NCBI GenBank assembly: GCA_002347925.1
Contig: DDYL01000042.1
Location: forward strand, 5,414-10,459
DNA: 5,046 nucleotides
Direction of reading: 5' to 3'
Origin: Chloroflexi bacterium UBA2235
Lineage (GTDB): Bacteria > Chloroflexota > UBA11872 > UBA12225
Of the stretch, positions 1 to 3,433 are shown piece by piece; position 1 is the first letter of the stretch; each line of letters begins with the position of its first letter. Below the pieces are notes generated by a model, which worked only from the letters and a program-made list of their open reading frames with translations, ran no database searches and had not been told where the DNA came from. The translations under genes and the position numbers were made by a program.

Positions 1-149
1 GGCCGGCCGGGCAGGGTCCGGGCATGCAGGCGGAAGCGGAACCCGGCCCGGTGCAGGGCGCGTCGCACCCGCATCTCCGGCACGGTATCCCGCCCGCGGA
101 TCGACGCCATCATGCGCGACCGGGTGGCAGGGTCAACGATGTCTGGCAT
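1..149 (-). CDS. vsr: Very short patch repair (Vsr) endonuclease, N-terminal part, cut by window edge
   Basis: Vsr nicks DNA 5' of the T in T:G mismatches that arise when 5-methylcytosine deaminates, which starts very-short-patch repair in the cytoplasm. Reading leftward from the ATG at 147-149, the frame stays open to base 1 and gives 49 full residues. The start is MPDIVDPATRSRMMASIRGR and later parts read DTVPEMRVRRALHRAGFRFR and LHARTLPGRP. This matches the Vsr signature of RSxxM near the N-terminus, then IxxxxTxPE, RxxLxxxGxRxRLH and LPGxP. The catalytic Asp normally follows directly after LPGxP, so it lies just outside the window. An in-frame stop at 165-167 and no other usable start codon before it make this ATG the start, although no clear Shine-Dalgarno sequence is visible. 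Vsr genes usually sit beside a cytosine-5 DNA methyltransferase, so one may lie further left; this is inferred. The gene is divergent from ssb. Confidence 0.95.
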   Translation of the reverse strand, partial: MPDIVDPATRSRMMASIRGRDTVPEMRVRRALHRAGFRFRLHARTLPGR

Positions 150-206
150 GACCGCGCAAGTGTGTCAGCGTCGACCGTCCGAGACCACCGCGCGCGGGGA
201 TGGTGT

Positions 207-267
207 GGGATAGGCACACGGAGACCCGGCCACCTTGCGCCTATCCCTCGCGCCCCCCACGGGATAG
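207..267. repeat. Three-copy GGGATAG(GC) motif cluster
   Basis: GGGATAGGC is at 207-215 on the plus strand and again at 239-247 on the minus strand. A shorter GGGATAG is at 261-267 on the plus strand. Copies two and three form an inverted repeat with 7-base arms and a 13-base gap. The cluster sits directly upstream of the ssb promoter and also upstream of vsr, so it could be a regulator binding array. That role is inferred from position alone. Confidence 0.5.
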
Positions 268-270
268 TTC

Positions 271-299
271 TTGCATGATTGTCATGTTGCGGGTATAGA
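271..299 (+). promoter_or_regulatory. Sigma-70-type promoter for ssb
   Basis: TTGCAT at 271-276 resembles the -35 consensus TTGACA. TATAGA at 294-299 resembles the -10 consensus TATAAT. The spacer is exactly 17 bases. The segment is AT-rich in a GC-rich window, and the predicted transcription start near 305-308 would leave a leader of about 20 bases before the GTG start of ssb. Confidence 0.65.
274..286. promoter_or_regulatory. CATGA-TTG-TCATG palindrome over the -35 region, possible operator
   Basis: This is a perfect 5-base inverted repeat with a 3-base centre that overlaps the end of the -35 box and the spacer of the ssb promoter. A dimeric repressor bound here would block the polymerase. 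It does not look like a LexA box of either the E. coli or the Gram-positive type. Short palindromes can occur by chance, so the functional call is weak. Confidence 0.35.
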
Positions 300-315
300 T
301 ATTGCAACAGTTTGC

Positions 316-320
316 GGAGG
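316..320 (+). promoter_or_regulatory. Shine-Dalgarno site that fixes the ssb GTG start
   Basis: GGAGG lies 7 bases before the GTG at 328-330. This favours the GTG over the in-frame ATG at 271, which would lie inside the predicted -35 box. Confidence 0.8.
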
Positions 321-327
321 TGATGGC

Positions 328-846
328 GTGCCGAGATACCTGAACAAGGCCATGATCATCGGACACCTCGGGCAGGATCCCGAACCGCGCGTCCTGCCAA
401 GCGGGGATACGTGCACCACGTTCTCGGTCGCCACCACCCGCCGGTGGACCAGCCAGCAGACCAACGAGACCCGCGAACAGACGGAGTGGCACAACATCGT
501 TGCCTGGCGTCGCCTCGGCGAGACCTGCTTGCGGTACCTGCGTCGCGGCAGTCTTGTCTATATTGAAGGTCGCGTCCAGACACGGTCGTGGGTGGATGCG
601 GAGACCGGCAGGAAGGTTTCGCGCACCGAGATCAACGCATCCTCGATGAACATGCTTGATCGCAGGCCCGATGACGGGGCCGGGGCCGGGGACAGTGCCC
701 CCATCCCGATCTCCAGCCGGCAACGGCAGGGATCCCGTTCCACGTCAATCGGGCGCACCATGCCGGTACCGCACCCCGCCCCTCCCGCTCCGGACCCGGA
801 ACCACCGGAGGATGGGTTTGGCGACGACGACGACTTTCCCTTCTGA
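328..846 (+). CDS. ssb: Single-stranded DNA-binding protein
   Basis: SSB coats single-stranded DNA during replication, recombination and repair and recruits partner enzymes through its C-terminal tip. The 172-residue product starts at a GTG preceded by GGAGG and begins MPRYLNKAMIIGHLGQDPEP, a classic start of the SSB OB fold. The fold spans about residues 1-112. Trp40, Trp54 (in TEWHNIVAW) and Trp88 (in QTRSW) sit at the positions of the DNA-stacking Trp40, Trp54 and Trp88 of E. coli SSB, and Trp60 replaces E. coli Phe60. Residues 113-163 form a disordered linker rich in Pro, Asp, Ser and Arg. The last residues, GDDDDFPF, form the acidic partner-binding tip, with Phe in place of the usual Ile. 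The length is typical. It is not next to rpsF or rpsR, the common chromosomal setting, so it may be a stand-alone or second copy. A promoter lies just upstream and a hairpin just downstream, which suggests a single-gene transcript. Confidence 0.96.
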   Translation: MPRYLNKAMIIGHLGQDPEPRVLPSGDTCTTFSVATTRRWTSQQTNETREQTEWHNIVAWRRLGETCLRYLRRGSLVYIEGRVQTRSWVDAETGRKVSRTEINASSMNMLDRRPDDGAGAGDSAPIPISSRQRQGSRSTSIGRTMPVPHPAPPAPDPEPPEDGFGDDDDFPF

Positions 847-884
847 CCCGATCAGGTGGGACGGCGCACCTTGGTCCATGGGCG

Positions 885-909
885 TCCCTGCCACTTTCAT
901 CGGCAGGGA
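885..909 (+). terminator. Stem-loop downstream of ssb, possible terminator
   Basis: TCCCTGCC (885-892) pairs perfectly with GGCAGGGA (902-909) around a 9-base loop, 38 bases after the ssb stop codon. There is no T-run after the stem, so it is not a canonical intrinsic terminator. It could act as a U-tract-poor terminator, common in GC-rich genomes, or protect the 3' end of the transcript. Confidence 0.45.
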
Positions 910-926
910 ACCACCGCCATTCCGCA

Positions 927-966
927 GAACCCTGCCGGCGGGGGCGCGGGCGATCCCAGGGCGGTG
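927..966. repeat. Intergenic 40-base repeat, copy 1
   Basis: The first 18 bases (927-944, GAACCCTGCCGGCGGGGG) are identical to 1112-1129, and 15 of the next 22 bases also match, so 33 of 40 agree. The core TGCCGGC and the flanking C and G runs are nearly self-complementary. Confidence 0.6.
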
Positions 967-1068
967 ATGGCCCCGGTCGGGACACCCCAGGGCAGGCTTC
1001 ACCCAAGCCCAGCCGTGCCTGGGTATGCATTCACATGATTGGTACGCCTCGGAAGCGACAAGGAAGAT

Positions 1069-1086
1069 GCGGGCACGGATGCCCGC
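1069..1086. repeat. GC hairpin
   Basis: GCGGGC (1069-1074) and GCCCGC (1081-1086) form a perfect 6-base stem with loop ACGGAT. It lies about 25 bases before repeat copy 2. Its function is unknown. Confidence 0.4.
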
Positions 1087-1111
1087 GGACCACGGCGGAA
1101 CCCACCACACG

Positions 1112-1151
1112 GAACCCTGCCGGCGGGGGAACCGGGGATCCCCGGACGGCG
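1112..1151. repeat. Intergenic 40-base repeat, copy 2
   Basis: This copy shares an identical 18-base head with copy 1, 185 bases away in the same orientation, followed by a partly conserved 22-base tail. In this copy the tail contains the perfect palindrome CCGGGGATCCCCGG (1132-1145), where copy 1 has an imperfect version around GATCCC. Confidence 0.6.
1132..1145. repeat. Perfect 14-base palindrome
   Basis: CCGGGGATCCCCGG is its own reverse complement. It could be a dimeric protein site or a cruciform or hairpin. It lies about 200 bases before the CHRD-like gene, so a regulatory role is possible but unproven. Confidence 0.45.
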
Positions 1152-1256
1152 CCCTAAACGAGGAGCACGGCGGGAGCCAGTTGGTGACTGGACGGAGTGT
1201 TCAATGTTGCAACGCCAGTGGCCCCCGCGGTGTTGGCGAACCCGCATAGACTTCCA

Positions 1257-1342
1257 GGTAATGGCCTAGGCCGAACAGTGCCATGGGCGTCGTGTGGCGT
1301 CCGGGGCTTGCACTGACCGGCCTGTTGCCGGAGGGGATTACC
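1257..1342 (+). promoter_or_regulatory. Structured leader that may hide the ribosome binding site of the CHRD-like gene
   Basis: GGTAAT (1257-1262) is complementary to ATTACC (1337-1342), which lies between the Shine-Dalgarno site and the start codon. Inside this span are the palindrome GGCCTAGGCC (1263-1272) and a local stem CCGGC/GCCGG (1317-1321 with 1327-1331), whose last two bases are the first two of the Shine-Dalgarno site. Together these could fold the translation start into a closed structure. I recognise no known riboswitch class. I could not call a convincing promoter for this gene; TTGGCG at 1233-1238 with a weak -10 near 1256-1262 is the best I see. Confidence 0.35.
1330..1336 (+). 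promoter_or_regulatory. Shine-Dalgarno site for the CHRD-like gene
   Basis: GGAGGGG ends 8 bases before the ATG at 1345 and supports that start over the in-frame ATG at 1294. The upstream start would add 17 residues in front of a clear signal peptide. Confidence 0.8.
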
Positions 1343-1344
1343 GC

Positions 1345-1890
1345 ATGAAGAACTTGCGCAGCGTGGCCATCGCAGGGGTGATGGCACTTGCCCTGCCGTC
1401 GCTTGCGATGGCACAGGCACCGACCACCCTCACCATCCCGCTGGCCTCGAACAACAACTCCGGCGTGACCGGTACCGCGGTCATCACCGACATCGGCGGG
1501 GGCAAGTCCAAGGTCGTCCTGACCATCTCGGGTGGCAAGAGTGCCACGACGGGTCCGGCACACATCCACTCGGGCAAGTGCCCGGAAGTGGGCGCCGTCG
1601 TTGCTCCCCTGACCAACCTTGCCAATGGCACCTCAACCACGGAGGTGGCAGTTCCCATCTCGGCAATGATCGGCGCCGCTCACGCCATCAACCTGCATGA
1701 GACCGGTGTCAGCGGCGTGGCCGGCTACGTGGCTTGCGGCAACCTGGTTGCCACGCCAACCGCAATGCCCGCCACCGGCTTCGGCACCCGCACCATCGCC
1801 CTCGGTGGCGCCGCCGGTGCCGCCATCCTTGGCGGTCTCGGCGCCGGCATCTCGATGATCCGCCGTCGCGTCATCGCTTCGCGCGGCTAA
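1345..1890 (+). CDS. Secreted CHRD/superoxide-dismutase-like protein with C-terminal MPATG sorting signal
   Basis: The 181-residue product is probably exported and fixed to the cell surface. Residues 1-23 form a signal peptide: KN-R positive start, hydrophobic core, and AMA-QA with likely cleavage after Ala23. Residues 25-135 look like a small beta-rich domain of the CHRD type. It has AHIHSGKCPEVGAVVAPL (72-89), an LHE histidine (His118) and YVACGNL (128-134). His73, His75 and His118, with Cys79 and Cys131, are laid out like three copper ligands and the disulfide of Cu/Zn superoxide dismutase. The zinc loop is absent, and enzymatic activity is not shown by the sequence. The C-terminus is a classic cell-wall sorting signal: MPATG (141-145), a Gly/Ala-rich hydrophobic stretch (about 150-172) and an RRR tail (173-175). 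A sortase would cleave between Thr144 and Gly145. The sortase gene follows 70 bases downstream, so this is very likely its substrate. The biological role is unknown. Confidence 0.82.
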   Translation: MKNLRSVAIAGVMALALPSLAMAQAPTTLTIPLASNNNSGVTGTAVITDIGGGKSKVVLTISGGKSATTGPAHIHSGKCPEVGAVVAPLTNLANGTSTTEVAVPISAMIGAAHAINLHETGVSGVAGYVACGNLVATPTAMPATGFGTRTIALGGAAGAAILGGLGAGISMIRRRVIASRG

Positions 1891-1903
1891 TCCTCGCAGG
1901 GTC

Positions 1904-1940
1904 GCGACGGTTCCCGGGCACCTCGCCCCGGGGCCGTCGC
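1904..1940 (+). terminator. Strong intercistronic hairpin, possible attenuator or mRNA stabiliser
   Basis: GCGACGG (1904-1910) pairs perfectly with CCGTCGC (1934-1940). The stem continues inward through two T:G pairs, two C:G pairs, one C:C mismatch and GGGC/GCCC (1916-1919 with 1925-1928), closing a 5-base ACCTC loop. The hairpin starts 14 bases after the stop of the CHRD-like gene and ends 20 bases before the sortase ATG. There is no T-run after it. It could partly terminate transcription or protect the upstream message from decay, so that the substrate is made in excess over the sortase. Confidence 0.55.
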
Positions 1941-1960
1941 CGTACCGTACAACCATCCGG

Positions 1961-2638
1961 ATGCGTCGACGCGCCGCCCTCGTCGCCACAATCGCTGCCA
2001 TCGTCGCCACCGGTATTCCCGGCGGCCCGCCAACGGTGCACGTCTCCCGCATGGCGCACGCCTCGACCGGTACTGGTCAGGACACGTGGCCCGGGAACAT
2101 CGGTGACACTGCCGATGACCCGACGCGCCAAACGGATACCGGTGTCGCTTCCCGCACACCCACCGCGATCAGGCTTGGCCGTCTCTCCATTGGTGCCAAG
2201 GTCACCGAACTGGGCATGGACGGTTCTGGTGCCTGGCAACTGCCGGACGCCGGCGTGGGGTGGTACTGGTTCACCGCAACCCCGGGCACGCCGGGCAACG
2301 CAGTGATGGTGGGGCACTTTGACACCTGGTGGGGTGGCGATGGCCCGTTGGCCCGCCTGCACGAGGCACGCGTTGGTGACCGCATCGACCTCGACGTGAC
2401 CACGCGGACGGCCAGTCCCGAGAGTGATGCCCCCGATGGGACGGGCGAGGCCGTCGAGGTGACCGAGACGCTCACCTATGCCGTGGCAACCTCGCGACTG
2501 GTGGACCGCACCGATATCTCGCCGACGGCACCGACGGATGACGAACGCCTGACTCTGGTGACCTGCGCCGGGTGGTGGTCATTCACCCTGAATGACTACA
2601 CGATGCGCCGGGTGGTGACCGCACTCCGCACCACGTAG
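1961..2638 (+). CDS. Sortase (class E/F-like transpeptidase)
   Basis: Sortases are extracytoplasmic cysteine transpeptidases that cut an LPxTG-like motif between Thr and Gly and join the protein to the cell envelope. The 225-residue product has an N-terminal signal-anchor (MRRR then hydrophobic about 5-19) and a disordered linker to about residue 68. The sortase barrel follows: RLGRLSIGAKVTELGM (71-86), LPDAGVGWYWF (94-104) and PGTPGNAVMVGHFDTW (108-123) with catalytic His119. Catalytic Cys202 lies in LTLVTCAGW, and the likely catalytic Arg is Arg216 in MRRVV. The VGWY, PGxPGNAVxxGHxDT and LxTC motifs resemble the small class E/F sortases of Actinobacteria and Chloroflexota. Residues 148-166 form an acidic, Gly/Pro-rich loop in the barrel. 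The ATG has no good Shine-Dalgarno site and follows a strong hairpin, so expression may be low. The CHRD-like protein upstream, with its MPATG signal, is the probable substrate. The exact class is uncertain; the sortase call is firm. Confidence 0.94.
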   Translation: MRRRAALVATIAAIVATGIPGGPPTVHVSRMAHASTGTGQDTWPGNIGDTADDPTRQTDTGVASRTPTAIRLGRLSIGAKVTELGMDGSGAWQLPDAGVGWYWFTATPGTPGNAVMVGHFDTWWGGDGPLARLHEARVGDRIDLDVTTRTASPESDAPDGTGEAVEVTETLTYAVATSRLVDRTDISPTAPTDDERLTLVTCAGWWSFTLNDYTMRRVVTALRTT

Positions 2639-2639
2639 G

Positions 2640-2671
2640 CCCGGCCAACCACCTCGCATCGTGGTGCCGGG
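2640..2671. terminator. Bidirectional stem-loop between convergent sortase and ogt genes
   Basis: CCCGGC (2640-2645) pairs with GCCGGG (2666-2671), and ACCAC (2648-2652) pairs with GTGGT (2661-2665). This gives an 11-pair stem with a 2-base bulge and an 8-base loop. It fills nearly the whole 33-base gap between the two stop codons, so it can serve transcripts from both sides. No T-run is present on either strand. Confidence 0.65.
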
Positions 2672-3433
2672 TCACGCCTTCCAGGGTTGGGGCAGGCCCA
2701 TCACGCGGCGTTCGTGGTTCAGGAGGCGGGCCTTGAGGTGCAGGCCGCCGCCGAAGCCGGTAAGGGTGCCATCGGTGCCAATCACCCGGTGGCATGGCAC
2801 GATCAGCGGGACCCGGTTGGTGGCGTTGGCCCGTGCCACGGCCCGCACCGCAGTTGGCCGTCCGAGGGCGCGCGCAAGCTGCCCGTAGGTCCACGTTTCG
2901 CCGAACGGGATGGTTCGCAGTCCACGCCAAACCTGTTCCTGCCACGCGGTGCCGTGATGCCACGCAATCGGCAATGCATCCAGTGCGCCGGCCTCACCCT
3001 GCGTCCATGCCTCGATCGCGCGTCGCACGGTGCCCGTCTTCGCATCGTCCCGCATGGTTGTGGCATAGCCATCCCGCACGAGTTCATCAAGGAAGGTGCG
3101 CGGGTAGCACCCCTCGATGAACTGCAGGGCGAGTACCGCGCCGTGGATGTCGGTGGCGAAGTGCACCGGTCCCGCGGGTGTCGGGGCTTCGTCCAGAAAC
3201 GCCACCGCGGGTGTACCAGGCGCCTCTCCCGTGGCATCCGGGCGCACCAACGTGCCCGCGGACGTGGTCGAGGCGTCGCGGGACGAACCCGATGCGTGGT
3301 GTGATGGCGTGGGATGGGCCAAGCGCAGCGTCTTGCCATCAGGGGGAACGGGGAGAGGAGGGTACTCGGAGGTCATGCCACATGGTGCCACGACCCGAGG
3401 CATGTCGGGAGGCGCGTACCGCAAATCCCTCAT
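2672..3433 (-). CDS. ogt: Methylated-DNA--[protein]-cysteine S-methyltransferase (O6-methylguanine repair)
   Basis: This suicide enzyme moves the alkyl group from O6-methylguanine (and O4-methylthymine) in DNA to its own cysteine, repairing the base in one step. In the 253-residue product the N-terminal subdomain is about residues 88-150 (GPVHFATDIHGAVLALQF onward). The DNA-binding and active-site domain is about 161-243. Active-site PCHRV is at 213-217 with acceptor Cys214. Arg197 matches the DNA-intercalating arginine, Tyr183 the helix tyrosine, and Asn206 the conserved Asn of the active-site network. There is no Ada-type metal-binding domain. The first roughly 85 residues are Pro/Ser/Thr/Ala-rich with no domain I recognise, which is longer than usual. 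The chosen ATG (3431-3433) overlaps the stop of the upstream glycosyltransferase as ATGA, suggesting translational coupling. In-frame ATGs at 3401-3403 and 3374-3376 are alternatives, and none has a clear Shine-Dalgarno site. Confidence 0.95.
   Translation of the reverse strand: MRDLRYAPPDMPRVVAPCGMTSEYPPLPVPPDGKTLRLAHPTPSHHASGSSRDASTTSAGTLVRPDATGEAPGTPAVAFLDEAPTPAGPVHFATDIHGAVLALQFIEGCYPRTFLDELVRDGYATTMRDDAKTGTVRRAIEAWTQGEAGALDALPIAWHHGTAWQEQVWRGLRTIPFGETWTYGQLARALGRPTAVRAVARANATNRVPLIVPCHRVIGTDGTLTGFGGGLHLKARLLNHERRVMGLPQPWKA

Larger units (their letters stand above)
150..327. promoter_or_regulatory. Divergent intergenic control region between vsr and ssb
   Basis: These 178 bases separate the divergent vsr and ssb genes and hold no convincing gene. 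They contain three GGGATAG motifs (207-213 plus, 241-247 minus, 261-267 plus), a small GTGTG/CACAC hairpin (203-207 with 215-219) and an AT-richer segment at 268-312 that holds the ssb promoter. I could not identify a promoter for vsr. Confidence 0.7.
847..1344. other. Long intergenic region with repeats and hairpins, no convincing gene
   Basis: About 500 bases lie between ssb and the CHRD-like gene. Short open frames on both strands have no recognisable domain, no good ribosome binding site and a composition typical of random GC-rich frames. I saw no tRNA-like T-loop or CRISPR pattern. It does hold a hairpin after ssb (885-909), two copies of a 40-base imperfect repeat (927-966 and 1112-1151), hairpins at 995-1009 and 1069-1086, a 14-base palindrome (1132-1145), the palindrome GTTGCAAC (1206-1213), and the structured leader of the next gene. 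CCATGGGCGTC also occurs twice (876-886 and 1281-1291). A small RNA or short mobile repeat is possible but not demonstrated. Confidence 0.6.

Noticed and set aside
24..278. Plus-strand open frame of 84 codons at the left end
   Set aside because: It is antisense to the clear Vsr coding sequence, has no recognisable motif and runs through the control region of ssb.
271..327. Upstream ATG extension of SSB
   Set aside because: It would add 19 residues unlike any SSB, lies within the predicted promoter, and the GTG at 328 has a good Shine-Dalgarno site and the canonical N-terminus.
745..1269. Several 60-130-codon open frames on both strands in the ssb to CHRD-like gap
   Set aside because: None has a domain, a plausible ribosome site or ordinary protein composition. 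They mutually overlap and look like chance frames in GC-rich DNA.
1294..1344. Upstream ATG extension of the CHRD-like protein
   Set aside because: It would place 17 polar residues before a normal signal peptide, while the ATG at 1345 has GGAGGGG at the right distance.
847..1344. Possible tRNA, known riboswitch or CRISPR array
   Set aside because: There is no T-loop or cloverleaf, no conserved core of a riboswitch I know, and the only repeat has two copies without regular spacing.
1633..2362. Long minus-strand and alternative plus-strand frames over the cargo and sortase genes
   Set aside because: They are Arg, Pro and Gly-rich shadows of real genes whose motifs are unambiguous.
1..2671. A single DNA-repair operon of vsr, ssb and ogt
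   Set aside because: The genes lie on different strands, are divergent or convergent, and are separated by the sortase locus. Shared function alone does not make a system.
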